Positions 1 to 11,030 of a stretch of 64,000 bases of DNA are shown in pieces. Source of the DNA: Knufia peltigerae (lineage: Eukaryota > Ascomycota > Eurotiomycetes > Chaetothyriales > Trichomeriaceae); assembly GCA_030247855.1 (NCBI GenBank), contig JAPDRN010000047.1, positions 169,143 to 233,142 on the forward strand, written 5' to 3'. Under the pieces are notes generated by a model. It was not told the DNA's origin and did no database searches. It worked only from the letters and a program-made list of their open reading frames with translations. Position 1 is the stretch's first letter, and each line of letters begins with the position of its first letter. A program made the position numbers and the translations under genes.

Positions 1-749
1 GCAGGGAAAAGCCGATTCGGAGTCTTTGTGGTTCCGAATGAAACAATTCCTGGGGGGGGAGGGGGGGCTTATGTAATTATCCCCCCGGGTACGCGCAGGA
101 CCAGAAGATACGAGTAGGTGTCGACTGTGGGTGGGATGCGGGATGCCCACAAACTATCCCTCCCTTATCATAGGTACGGAGTAGATATCTGGTATACAAG
201 GGATATCAGAGGAAACCCTGTAAGAACCTCAGATACTCTCCCCATCCAACTAAGCCAGTCGTCGGTCTTTGTACTCGAAGGAATGACCAAGTAGCTAGAT
301 GTATATTATTCCTTGCCCGAAGAACATCTGCCGAGCCAGTCTTTGTGATAGACGACTTGTCACTGACATCTGCAAACGTGTGTTATCTAAGCTGCGTCAT
401 TGATCTCATCTATTTTCCATGGTACTTTGTACTACGAAATAATGAACTACCTACCTGAGGTCTAGGAAGGTGAGATTTATTCGACCAAGGTACCTCTATT
501 TTGTACGTGATTGAACATCACCAATCCACGTTTAGGCGCGACACCACCACACGACAAAAACAGCCGGGCATCAGCCGAATTGAGCCAGAAATCTCACACA
601 CTTATTAGGCACACGACACGAGTCCGTACGTACATACATACAACCCACGAGACGAAACCCACCTGTACCACCATCCTTTTGTCGCCATTGATTTTTCGAA
701 CGATACATTCCCTGAATGTTGTGACAATCCCGGATATTATAATCCAACA
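1..749. other. Upstream non-coding region of the PcaB-like lyase gene
   Basis: No coding region is convincing here. The stretch opens with two runs of G around 51-67 and carries one TACGGAGTA motif at 175-183. It should contain the promoter and 5' leader of the gene starting at 750. The open frame ending at 753 lacks any ATG and is not a credible upstream ORF. Confidence 0.5.
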
Positions 750-2156
750 ATGACTTCGGTACAAGATTCCCTCATCTTTGGCAACATCCTCTCGACCCGG
801 GAATCCGCCGCCGTCTGGTCCGACAAGACGCGCACGCAATGTTACCTCGCCTTCGAGGGGGCCCTGGCCAAGGCCCAGGCGCGCCTGGGCATCATCCCGC
901 AGAGGGCCGCCGACGAGATCATCAAGTTCTGCCTCGACATCAGGAACGTCGACTTTGACGAACTCCGGGCCCAGACCGAACTCATCGGGTACCCGGTGCT
1001 CGGCGTGGTCAAGCAGCTCGTCGCGCACGTCAACGCCGTCGAGCCGGGCCTGGGCGAGTGGGCGCACTGGGGGGCGACGACCCAGGACGTCACCGACACC
1101 GCGACGGTGATCCAGCTGTGGGACACCATGTCCCTGTTCGAGAAGGCCCTCGACCGCATTGTCTCGTCCCTCCGCGCCCTCGCCGACCGGCACAGGGCCA
1201 CGCCCATGGCGGCGCGGTCGAACCTGCAGCAGGCGGTCCCCATGTCGTTCGGGTTCAAGCTGGCCCGCCTGTTGGCCACCTTCCTCCGGCACCGGGAGAG
1301 GCTCAAGGACGTCGAGGCCCGGCTGACCGTCCTCGAGTTCTCGGGCGCGGCGGGCACCCTGGCCACGCTCCCGCCCACCCCCGGCCACCCCCACCTCGGC
1401 CTGGAGTGCCAGCGCGAACTGGCGCGGGACCTCAACCTGAAGGTGCCCGAGATCGCGTGGCACACGGAGCGCGACCGGATCGCCGAGTTCGGCTCGCTGT
1501 GCGCCATGCTCTCGTCGACCTGCGCCAAGTTCGCGCTGGACGTGAAACTGCTGGCGCAGACCGAGGTGGCCGAGGTCTCCGAGCCGTACGTGCCTCACCG
1601 CGGGTCGAGCAGCACCATGCCCCAGAAACGCAACCCGATCTCCTGCGCCTACATCACCGCCATGTCGGCCACGGCCCGGCAGCTCGCCACCTCCCTGTTC
1701 GAGGCCATGGTCGAGGACCACGAACGCAGCACCGGACCCTGGGAGGTGGAGTGGATCGTGTTGCCCCAGATCTCGACCCTGACCCACGCCACGCTGAAAC
1801 AGACCGCCGACCTCGTCGAGGGGCTCGAGGTTCACGAGGACGCCATGATGGCCAACCTCGGCGTGTCCAACGGGGCCATCGTCTCCGAGGCCGTCATGAT
1901 GGGTTTGGGCGCCGAGTTGGGAAGGCAGCACGCCCACGACCTCGTCTACGACCTCTGTCGGCGGTCGCAGATCGAAAAGAGGCCGTTGTTGGATCTGTTG
2001 TGCGAGAATGAAGAAATCGCAAACAAAATGACCAGGGAACAATTGGCCAGGCTGTGTGACCCGGCCAATTATCTAGGTTACAGCGAGGAAATGGTCGAGA
2101 GGGTTCTGAAGATGGCCGATGAGCCCAGACCTGAGAGGAAAGCGAGTCTCGTATGA
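750..2156 (+). CDS. 3-carboxy-cis,cis-muconate cycloisomerase / adenylosuccinate lyase-type enzyme (fumarase superfamily)
   Basis: This 468-residue intronless protein belongs to the aspartase/fumarase superfamily. The signature loop SSSTMPQKRNP is near residues 286-296, and the WGATTQDVTDTA active-site segment is near residue 107. The HERSTGPWEVEW segment resembles the HERxxGxWxxEW motif of bacterial PcaB, which lactonises 3-carboxymuconate in the protocatechuate pathway. Adenylosuccinate lyase (PurB) is the alternative. The usual fungal enzyme for the PcaB step is an unrelated beta-propeller, so this is a bacterial-type enzyme in a fungal setting. Codons from about 775 to 1960 end almost entirely in C or G, unlike most neighbours. 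Family membership is secure; the substrate is inferred. The ATG at 750 gives the family's usual N-terminus. Confidence 0.85.
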   Translation: MTSVQDSLIFGNILSTRESAAVWSDKTRTQCYLAFEGALAKAQARLGIIPQRAADEIIKFCLDIRNVDFDELRAQTELIGYPVLGVVKQLVAHVNAVEPGLGEWAHWGATTQDVTDTATVIQLWDTMSLFEKALDRIVSSLRALADRHRATPMAARSNLQQAVPMSFGFKLARLLATFLRHRERLKDVEARLTVLEFSGAAGTLATLPPTPGHPHLGLECQRELARDLNLKVPEIAWHTERDRIAEFGSLCAMLSSTCAKFALDVKLLAQTEVAEVSEPYVPHRGSSSTMPQKRNPISCAYITAMSATARQLATSLFEAMVEDHERSTGPWEVEWIVLPQISTLTHATLKQTADLVEGLEVHEDAMMANLGVSNGAIVSEAVMMGLGAELGRQHAHDLVYDLCRRSQIEKRPLLDLLCENEEIANKMTREQLARLCDPANYLGYSEEMVERVLKMADEPRPERKASLV

Positions 2157-2607
2157 AATGATACCCACGAAAAAGAAGTCAATTTTTCTTCATCTCATCA
2201 CTCGAGACCTATTATTATATCGTAATGACGGCGTACTGTTTAATAGGTTCGCCCACCGAGCATTGTGCTAAGTCCAAAGAAGAATAAGAATACTGGTTTT
2301 GCGACAAGTTTATCTCAACATTGTCATCATGAAAATTTCGTCATCAACGTCAAACATAAAAATACTTATATGTACAAGTGAAAAGAAAAAAATAGACCAA
2401 CAGGGAACAACAAAAAATGAGAACAAATGCTCAACTGCTCAGACGAGACTGAAATCACATATCCAAGGTGTGAGACGAATCGAGGATATCCAGTTACCTC
2501 TGCACAGGAATTCGGAAACCAATCCCAGAGATTCACCGAGTACAATCCTGTTCTTGTCCCTCCCCCGTCGATAATAGTCTGTCCGTCCATGATCAACCAT
2601 GAGGCTG
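2157..2607. other. Convergent intergenic spacer
   Basis: AT-rich spacer between two converging genes, expected to hold both 3' ends. No coding or repeat signal seen. Confidence 0.4.
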
Positions 2608-3057
2608 TTATGACCGGTCGAAAATATGAGACACACTAGTCACTATCCCATCCGGTCCACCCAATGACCAAAAATGGCCAATAATGGAAGAAAACGTGCC
2701 ATGAGATGATGATGGTGGTGGTGATGGTGGCAATCGATCTCGGTCGTTTGACGTCTCATAAACATCGTGTCCTTGAATTTCTTCCCGAATGTTGATCGAC
2801 TCATAATCGGTCAAATCACGTCCGTGGTTCTGATTGTCATGATAAGTTGAGATTGTTGTTTCTGTGGTTGCATGTCGTCGACCGTGGTCTTGGTTCAATT
2901 GGTACGGTGCTACTACTACCACCGCCGCCGCCTCGTGCCCCCGACCGTGGGTTTGGGCATAGTGACGTTGAAGATGATGATCATGCAAAGGTCTGGCGGT
3001 GACAGTCATGTCGAGACCAGCGGCAAGAAAGAGAGACACGTATATTGTTGGTTTCAT
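2608..3057 (-). CDS. Possible small secreted His-rich protein
   Basis: From the ATG at 3057 the frame encodes 149 residues. It starts with a plausible signal peptide (MKPTIYVSLFLAAGLDMTVTA, cleavage before RPLHDHH). The mature part is hydrophilic and His-rich. It carries three related short blocks, QTHGRGH, NQDHGRRH and NQNHGRDL, spaced about 25-30 residues apart. The frame stays open further upstream, but that part lacks coding character, so I chose the internal ATG. No cysteine pairs, catalytic motif or known domain is visible. The dibasic-like HGR blocks could be processing sites of a repeat-containing secreted peptide precursor; that is speculation. It could also be a chance frame. I do not recognise a family. 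Confidence 0.35.
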   Translation of the reverse strand: MKPTIYVSLFLAAGLDMTVTARPLHDHHLQRHYAQTHGRGHEAAAVVVVAPYQLNQDHGRRHATTETTISTYHDNQNHGRDLTDYESINIREEIQGHDVYETSNDRDRLPPSPPPSSSHGTFSSIIGHFWSLGGPDGIVTSVSHIFDRS

Positions 3058-4838
3058 TTTGGTTGGCTTGGACCGAAAGGAGAGGAAGGAAGAGTTTGTC
3101 AGTTTGATCTCGTACTCCTTGAACAGATTCGTTGAATTCCGAATGACACTCTTTGGTGAAAATCTTTTGCTGTCGAAGAGATCTCTGAATATATCATTTG
3201 ACGGTGACGAGTGTGATGAGATATGGGTAAATAGCAGTGACAACGATGGTGGTGGTTGTCTCAAGAATAAAAATCCGTTCACCACGACCAAGGTAGGTAT
3301 GAAACCACAAATATATCGGGAATGGTTAAAAGAGTGACGAAGGCAACAGTAGAACAAGATTAATGAACCTGTGTGCTTGTACCTAGGCAAGGGGCCAAAC
3401 AACAACCACAAATGGACATAGACCACGAGGGAGAGGTAAGGGAGAGGGAGATGGGTAGAGAGGAAGAGAGAGGGATGAGACAATTTTGTATCCCCAGTCT
3501 GACCAGAATACCTGAGGTGTATACCTATTCTTGGACTTCCGTACAAACAAAACCATTTACAGTACCTGCCAGTCAGCTGAAGCCTACCGTTCAACTCTTA
3601 GTCCAGACACGCAAAAAAGATACCTAGGTAGTTTCGATTATTTGGGAGGAGGACGCCGCTCGGTCTCGTGTTGTGGCTCTCTAGAAAATTCACGCAAAAA
3701 CAAAAGAGAGCCCCCCCCCTAAAATGTGTCGTGAAAGGAATCCGTCCCGGAGTAACTTTGTATAGCTTGTCTCATCATCGTCGAACCTTGGACAAACTCC
3801 AGAATTGACGGTTGAGTTTTGATCGAAGAAGGGGGGAATGGGGGCCGACAAGTCAGGTGCTGTCTTGTGTGTATATCTAGTTTTGTCTCATGTACGGAGT
3901 AAACATACCTACAGTACCTACAGTAGGTAATGTAAGGTAGCGTCTAATTCATTAGACTCCGTAAGCAGAGAAGGATACGGAGTACCTGGGTCAAAATTGA
4001 ACGGACGGATGAGGATTGAATGAAGATGAATCAAAAACCAGGAGGTGAATTGTTTTGGCGTGCCTTGTCGTCTGTCGCAGCCGTTGTCGCCTACAATACG
4101 ATGACCCCTCCAGGCCCCCGGGGAAGATCGAGTATTAGAGGATATACAAAGCCCACAACCGTGGACAAACACAGACCAGACTCCGGTTAGAATTGAAGTT
4201 GTACGAGTACACTCGTTAAAATCTTTCAAGGGGGAAATCTAATCCCATGAAGGCTACTCTGCTGCAAGGGGTTCAAGAGAAGCCCTCATTAAACCCTTCT
4301 TAACACATAAAACCCTCTCGAGGTAACTTTCATCGTGCTGCAAAGTCGCCTTCAGATTATCATCAATCTGAAACAATGGCGGCCCCGATGCCCAAGGGCG
4401 AAAACAACAGACCCAAGTGGCTTGATGCGAGGTACCGAGTATTAATTTACAAACTCTCTGTACGGTCACTCTGTACGGATATGCATTAGATGATTTGATC
4501 CTGTGTAGGTGTTTGTCGTTGACCTCGTCCGAGTACAACTCAATCTGTCCTACTCAATTGGCAAGACAGACACACTCGAAGATCAATCTCTTACTCCATC
4601 CACTGACTATTCCTCAACACTCCATACCACTCAGAATAGTATCCCCGGATTCCAAGCAGACACGCACACAAGTACTCCGTACTTGACACTGATCAATCAA
4701 GCCCTTCTCTCCCCCTTGCTTCATAAAAGTCGTATAACACACAAAAGCAACCAAGTCGTGGGAATCATATCCAATGTTTGCATCTCACCAGCCTCTCCTT
4801 GCAGCTTGAAATGCGAGACAATTAATAGGTCAACACAA
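3058..4838. other. Long intergenic region
   Basis: No supported gene. It contains three TACGGAGTA/TACTCCGTA motifs (3893, 3976, 4673), several GGTA/TACC-rich stretches and a C-rich run at 3712-3719. Short open frames here lack codon bias or recognisable domains. Confidence 0.4.
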
Positions 4839-7205
4839 TCATCTACCGCCGGCGCCCATGCGTGCAATGCCTTCCATGATGCCACCACTTCGACCGCCGC
4901 CATACCCTCCTCCAATCTTAGACGAAGGTGCCTTCAATCCCGTACTTCCCGGAGCTGGAATACCAGAGAATTTACCCGCCGTCGGCTTCTGAAGCATGCT
5001 CATCGGTCGTGGCCGACTGGGTAACCCTGTCGCTCCACCATTCATGCTATTCCTGAATTTGTTCGGACTGGCAACTGCTGCCGCAGAATTTGGTCGACCA
5101 TTTCCATCCTCACTCCTCGGAGGACTAACAGGATGGCGCTGTGCATCAATGTTGCGTTGTTCGTCCTGCTGTGCACTCATGCTCAAGAACAAATCCACTT
5201 GAGCCACCAGGTCTCCCTTTTCGATTCTTTCTTGTTCGACATCCTTCCGCAGCGAGTCGGTCTCTGCAGTAAGGGAATCCACTTGGCTACGAAGGCCTGC
5301 AGTTTCTGCCTCGAGGAGTTTCTTCTCGGCCATGGTCTCTTCGTTCCATCGGCGCAACTCCTCAATTTGCCCTTCCATCTTCGACATGGCCTCACTTTGG
5401 CCGGGGATGACGCCACTCATGGTAGCCTCTTTCTCCGTCTGTAGCTTGAGAACTTCGTCCTGTGTTGCTTTGAGGTCGGCTCGCAACTGTTCCACTTGCT
5501 TGATCCAACGCTTTTCGTAACTGACCTTGAGGTCCGACACTTTTCGTTCATGTTTGCTCTTGTAAAGAGCGTGCAGCTCCCGAGCAACCTTTTCAGTGGC
5601 ATCTTTGACGGCAAAATCAATGTCTGCAGATACACCTGGCGTGGCCGGGGTGTTGTTTTTGTCCGGGCTAGGGGTAGCTCGTATTCGGTCGGACCGGAGG
5701 GTGTCGAGTGACGCCTGTAGTTCAAGTATACGCACTTCGAGCTCTTCTGTTCTTCGATCTGCCTCTTCGTTTTGGCGTCGGAGTTTCTCTTTCTCTCGTT
5801 CCTCAAGAAAGATGTTTTGCTTAATCTCCCGAAGTACCTCCTCCATTTCACGCGATCGCCGTGCAAGGTCTTCCTTCTCGTGCTCCATCTCTTCCCTCTG
5901 GGCACGTTCATTCCGAAGCTCTTCACTAGTTTTGCCCACTCTAACTTCCGCATCCGTCACAGCGCGCTTGAGAGCCATCACCTCGGCTTCCTTACCGGAC
6001 AAAGTAGCTTCGAGCCCTGAAATGCGAGACTGTAATTCCGAGCGCAAAGTTTCCAACTCTCTCGGAGTGATTGTTGGTATTGAGCGAGGGGTGGCCATAG
6101 GTTCGAGATCGATATCCAGTAAATCCATGCCCAAACCAGTAGCAGAAAACATACTGTGCCGTTGACCTGCAGGAGTGGCAGGCACAGTTCTGTCACCAGA
6201 CGGAGCTTGATGCTGCTTTTGTGGTGATCTCCCCCCCGCTCTCTCACGATCCACAGAAGCCTGTGACCGGTGCATCGGACTAGGGTTAATCTTGATTGGG
6301 AAGCCTCCCCTTCCTGAGGGACTTCGTCGCATACTACGCGGCGCCGAGGAAGGTGGAGGAATCACAATATTGGTCTGCCCCGTAAAATTCAAAAGATCAG
6401 TTGTGGCGTCACCAGAAGCCGATGGTTTTCGAGGAGTAGGGTCGTCATCTTCATTTGACGAGGTACTTCGACGGGACGTAGACAACAACCGCAGTGGTCG
6501 CTGAGCTGTCCCAGGTGTACTAGTAATGACGGAGGTGCGTCGTTGTTGTTTACTGGGTGACCAGGGTTCGCAGGGAGGTTTGGAAGGAGAGTTGCGTAGA
6601 TTAGAGAAGCGAGTCATGTCTGTAGGGATGGCCGAGATGGTGCTAAGATCGCCGACGGTTTCATCATTGATAGTTTTGTCGTCGAGGGTCAGCGTCAAGG
6701 TCAAATCATCCAGTTCATCTCTGGGAACGTCTTCTGTTCGTTGCTGCTCTTGCTCTGGCGACGCAACGGCAGCAGTGTCATGTGTTGAGTGTGTGAATGA
6801 CTCGTGAACATTGTTATTTTGTACCTCCTGTAAGGAGTCAATCGCCCTTGTCAGCCCTTCGTTGAACCGAACCGTAGGTTCAGCAGGAGAGCCGGGAGGG
6901 GAGTCGTCCCTTGAATCATCTTGCAAGCGGTATTTTATCGGCGAGAACGCTTTTCGAGGGCTCGTCTGTGGACTGGGGAGGTCGCGAGGAGAGTGAGGAC
7001 TTTCCATGGTCGATAACTGTAGATTCAAGGTATCAGTGGTAGAAGATCGCGCGACAGCCACTGTGGACATGGTAGCAGGGGAACGTGGAGGTGTTGGTGT
7101 TGTTGTTGACGGAGTGGGATCGAGTTTCTGGGAAAGGTCGAGCTTGATAGGAGACGATCTGGAGTTCTGCTTGGCAGGCGACAGGGTAGACAAAGGCTCA
7201 GGCAT
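4839..7205 (-). CDS. Large coiled-coil protein with clustered S-P-x-K sites
   Basis: This intronless gene encodes 788 residues. The first half is disordered and Ser/Pro/Thr-rich. A long charged coiled coil (heptad-rich, KEAEVMALKRAV to DLVAQVDLFLSM) spans roughly residues 385-690. The tail is basic and Gly-rich, ending in GGGYGGGRSGGIMEG. Eight S-P-x-K sites, the full Cdk1 consensus form, are visible (SPAK, SPIK twice, SPSK twice, SPQK, SPDK, SPNK). This architecture is typical of spindle-pole, septal or microtubule-associated scaffolds. I do not recognise a specific orthologue, so the cell-cycle role is inference. The ATG at 7205 opens a frame with no upstream alternative. Confidence 0.8.
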   Translation of the reverse strand: MPEPLSTLSPAKQNSRSSPIKLDLSQKLDPTPSTTTPTPPRSPATMSTVAVARSSTTDTLNLQLSTMESPHSPRDLPSPQTSPRKAFSPIKYRLQDDSRDDSPPGSPAEPTVRFNEGLTRAIDSLQEVQNNNVHESFTHSTHDTAAVASPEQEQQRTEDVPRDELDDLTLTLTLDDKTINDETVGDLSTISAIPTDMTRFSNLRNSPSKPPCEPWSPSKQQRRTSVITSTPGTAQRPLRLLSTSRRSTSSNEDDDPTPRKPSASGDATTDLLNFTGQTNIVIPPPSSAPRSMRRSPSGRGGFPIKINPSPMHRSQASVDRERAGGRSPQKQHQAPSGDRTVPATPAGQRHSMFSATGLGMDLLDIDLEPMATPRSIPTITPRELETLRSELQSRISGLEATLSGKEAEVMALKRAVTDAEVRVGKTSEELRNERAQREEMEHEKEDLARRSREMEEVLREIKQNIFLEEREKEKLRRQNEEADRRTEELEVRILELQASLDTLRSDRIRATPSPDKNNTPATPGVSADIDFAVKDATEKVARELHALYKSKHERKVSDLKVSYEKRWIKQVEQLRADLKATQDEVLKLQTEKEATMSGVIPGQSEAMSKMEGQIEELRRWNEETMAEKKLLEAETAGLRSQVDSLTAETDSLRKDVEQERIEKGDLVAQVDLFLSMSAQQDEQRNIDAQRHPVSPPRSEDGNGRPNSAAAVASPNKFRNSMNGGATGLPSRPRPMSMLQKPTAGKFSGIPAPGSTGLKAPSSKIGGGYGGGRSGGIMEGIARMGAGGR

Positions 7206-8417
7206 CTTGTCGGTGAGCAGCAGTTCCTGCTAGAGGCGGTGTGATGGTGGTTCTGGTTCTGGTACAGAAGGAAAAGTTGTAAGCAGCCATCCAAACCATA
7301 TGTTTCATAACGAAGGAGATCTTTTTCCCGGAGAATAACGACTGACAGCGTCCTATTGACCGTATGATGATGATTGTGTCAAAAGCGTCAGTCATGCCCT
7401 GTTGCGGAGGCGACGGTGGACAGGAGAACAGCAAAGGACCAGCAGGAAAAGAGATTCCACACCCCTGCATGTCATTTAGGCGTCGTGTCGGTAAACAATC
7501 GAATGCGCACTAGCTGCATTCTAGTCGAGTCACTAGACCATCTGTGGCTAGCTCAGACAACTAATCTCGTTAGCGTAAATTGTACCTTGCGTCTAAAATG
7601 TCCCAGTCAAATTGAACGGGTTTTGACCCTGCATCTCGCATCTCACTATAGAAACATCTTCAATCACAATTGCATCTCGTTCAAATCTCCTGCATAATAC
7701 ATGATCTATTCTGGACAGATTACTTCAAATCTCACAGGTCATTCGTCATCGCATCCCTGGTTTTCTCATGCTTTTCAACGTGAGACTAGCCCCGGATCAG
7801 CTCGAGGTCCAAAAATGGACAGAAGAGATGCTAGAATGTTCGGTCGTATGGAATTAGGGCTTGTATGTGATATTGAGAGCAAGGAGTGCCTGATATGCGT
7901 CGCCAAAGGACTGAGCCAAAGATGACGTTGATGATCTCAATGCAGCCGCCAACTACAGCGGTTGTAATTCAGTCTCTCTTATCGCGTGTGAGCATCGATC
8001 ACTTCATACTATGGTAAAGGAGGCGTTCTCGGAAAGCCTACCGTCAACAGCAGTTGCCATGTAGAACGCTCTGCTTCAAATGAGTGCCGATGTACTTGGC
8101 CAATACATCTCAATGCGAAAGTGTTGTTACCCATGGATAGGCGCTACATACAAACTTGACTTCAGCCTCGTCGAATATAATTGTGGCAATCTATCCGCCA
8201 GCCTGTCAATAGCATCTTTTGAGTCTTAGCAACGACTCTTGCGCCCACAAGAAGCCCAACTGTACAGCGTCTTCCCAGAGTAATGGTACTTCTGAACCGC
8301 TTCAGTATTAGGAACCACATATCACTGCTTCAAAGATATGACCGAAATGTTGACATTTTGATATACAAAAGCTCTGTCAAATGCTAATAGCTCATTCACC
8401 AAATTTCAGTAATAAGT
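7206..8417. other. Intergenic region without a supported gene
   Basis: It should contain the promoter of the coiled-coil gene and the 3' end of the glucosidase subunit gene. Short open frames show no codon bias or family resemblance. Confidence 0.4.
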
Positions 8418-10294
8418 CTACAATTCATCCTTTCTACCTTCCCCTTCCTCAGATGCAGAAGCTTTGCTCTTATTGCCCGACGAAGGTTGCTCGCATGCCG
8501 CTGCAGTGCCTACCTCCATGCGATATACGCATTTTTCGCTTTCACTGACCTTCCAAATCTCATCCTTTTCCGCACACGCAAGGATGACCCTAGTCGATCT
8601 CGATGGACCGTTCCAGCAGTGCTGACCATTCTCATATTTCATGACTAGCCGTTCACCTGTGCCGAGCCCTTTCCCATCGGCGCTAATCCTTTCGTCAACG
8701 TACTCCGTGTCAAATCCCACAAAATTGCCCATTCCAGTTTGCGCGCCGCCCTTTCTAGACTTTTGTTTCGTTTGGCCCATGAAACAGACCTCGTATTCGT
8801 ACTCGCCGCTATCTCGAGAGATACAAGTATCTTTGAGAGCACGGAAGATGCCGTTGTCAGGGCCATAGTCCTTCTCTAGGTCTTCTTGATGCCGCTTCAT
8901 GTCGTTTTCCGTATTTCGAACGTCACGCTCTGCATCCTCGAGCGCCTTCTTTGCATCTTGCACAGCCCTGCTTTCCGTAGCCTGAGATGTAGAACCAGAG
9001 TTGTCGGCGAGGATACCGTTTTCGACCAGAATCTTTCGTATAGATGTGAGCGTGTCGTCTAGCCAGATTCTCATTCCATCGGGCAGATATCCGCTGAATT
9101 TATACAGGGCTGCAACATCAGACTCTGGCTCTGATGGCTCGTTCTCAAACTCGGCCCAGTTGATCCCGTTTGATTCGCCATCCTCCTGAAGCACGGCTGT
9201 TAGGTCTCGATCTTCAGCCTCGGTCCAGCTGTCGTCAGTCTCACGAGCTGCATAGTCTTCCCAGCCTCGAACAGCTCTTTTGACCCCTTCGTCGTTGAAG
9301 TTGGGGTTGTGCTCATCTTTCAGGGCGGAAAGAAGGCTCTCGAGTTCTGTAACTCTTCCTAACATAGCGTCTCTCTGAGTCTTTGTCTTCTCAAGCTGTG
9401 ATCGTAGTTCGTTGATTCGATTCTGGGACAGACCGACCAAAACACCCAATTTGCCGCTTCCTCTCCCAGTGGCTTCTCCACGGACGACTCTCAGCTTTTC
9501 TCTGCGTTCAACATCCTTCAGCATATCGCTAGCATCTTTGACTCTGAGTTGCTGGGCTTGAAGCTGAGTTTCGAGGGTACCTATGCGGTCTTCCACTTCT
9601 TTCCTCAATCTCTCGGCCTCGGCAATCAAAGAGCTCTTCCTCTTCAACGCAGCTCTGAGGGCTTTCTGCCTGACTTCCTCGGTCTTCTTGTACTCTCTCC
9701 CAGTCTCTTTGCATCTATCCTCACATTTCAGTCCACCAACGTGAGCCCATTCATCTGAGCCATCGCAACATAATTCATAGTCACATTTGCCATCGTTGAC
9801 GCTTTCGAATTGAATATAGGACGGGATGTGGCCCTTGTTCTTGCAGTAGAATCCTGGCAATGCTAGTGTGGTGTTCAAACTGGCTGCGGCCGTGTCTGGG
9901 CCAGGATGGTAATGTGGAGGCGACAGAGGAGAGAGGTAAGAGCATGCTGCCGTTCCTGGCTCGTCTGAACCATCTGGGCAGTCACAGAACTCGTCGTTGA
10001 CACGGGAGAATGGTATGGTGATGGAAGGATTAGAGATGCATGTGAACGTGTCCGTGGGGGACTTTTTGTAGAACTTAGCAACTAGAACGCAAGGTCAGTC
10101 ACTGCTTTCCATGGTGCGAGAATACAAGAGGTGTGTTCGACGCAGAGGCATTGAGCCAGGGTGGTCAGGGAGGTATTCTCACATTCTGGTCCGACGCCTC
10201 GGGGGCGAGAGGACTCTGAGGCTCGAGTTTCTGCTGCCCATGCCGATAGGCCGAGCAGTGGGCTCAGAAGCAGTAACTGCATCCAGAGAATCAT
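8418..10294 (-). CDS. GTB1: Glucosidase II beta (regulatory) subunit
   Basis: Two exons, 10183-10294 and 8418-10081, joined over a 101-nt intron (GTGAGA...TTCTAG), give 591 residues. A signal peptide (MILWMQLLLLSPLLGLSAWA) is followed by two LDL-receptor-A-like Cys/Asp modules (FCDCPDGSDEPG and CDYELCCDGSDEW). A central coiled coil of about 150 residues comes next. The C-terminal MRH lectin domain has the expected Gln in CFMGQTKQK, Arg in GPSRSTRV, and Glu/Tyr in ESEKCVYR. The protein ends in the ER-retrieval signal KDEL. The subunit retains glucosidase II in the ER and presents N-glycans to it for trimming during glycoprotein quality control. Domain order and length match the fungal family. 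Confidence 0.95.
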
Positions 10295-11030
10295 GGCTAT
10301 GGAGCGTTAGAGATCCTGCCCATCAGCTCAAGATTCTGTTCTGCGTGAATGTCGAACATGAAACTTGTCCGCAACTGACATGCACCCCACAGCCTTACAC
10401 GTGACGAGGCTACTATTGTGAGGTTAGGTTTCGGATTTCGAGAACCATAGGAAACCCTTGACTTGGAATCTAGGAATCTAGGCGATTTGGAGCGTATTCG
10501 TTTTGAAAGGTCATGCTATTTTGTAAACAAGATGCGAGGGTCATAGCTCTGTTCTTGTATCACAATCTGGAAGGTACACAACATCATCCCGACTTTCACT
10601 CCCCCATTTTCTCCCTTCGCTTTTCGAGCGAGCTTGACGCATCGATGTGTGGTCCCGCTGCTTGGGAACCTCGATCTTGAAGGCCGAGCCACTCTTGGCT
10701 GTAGCCTTTGAGGCCTGAATTGTCTCTGCAATCGTGAAAGCCACCGAGTGCACCTTTCAGGATCTGATCTGATCATTTCGTTCGGAATTCGTGTCGTCAA
10801 TGGTCAATGCATTTCTGTTCTGTAAGTTTACTTCATATCTTGCGATTTGGGAAAGAACAAGCAATCAGATCGAACTGATTCGAATTGACAAATCATATAT
10901 TGCCAGGTCGACCTGGACCACTCCCTTTTCTTATGCTTATATACACTTTCGAGAACAACCGACCTAGAGTCCATTTAAAAACTCATTCGCCAGGATTCGG
11001 TTAATATCATCTGGCCCAGCATGCAACGAA
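10295..11030. other. Intergenic region
   Basis: It holds the glucosidase subunit promoter and the 3' flank of the complex I gene. A 94-residue open frame on the minus strand (10516-10800) and an overlapping 70-residue frame have no recognisable domain, so I do not call them. Confidence 0.4.

Noticed and set aside
51..67. G-quadruplex at the left edge
   Set aside because: Only two long G runs are seen close together, not the four separate runs of a standard quadruplex.
511..753. Possible upstream ORF ending on the start codon of the first gene
   Set aside because: It contains no ATG; the only possible start is TTG.
594..2042. A 482-codon open frame on the minus strand opposite the PcaB-like gene
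   Set aside because: It mirrors the GC-rich codons of the real gene, has no recognisable domain and overlaps it almost completely.
10516..10800. Small minus-strand ORF between GTB1 and the complex I gene
   Set aside because: Basic and Arg-rich, without a domain or clear start context. I could not separate it from chance.
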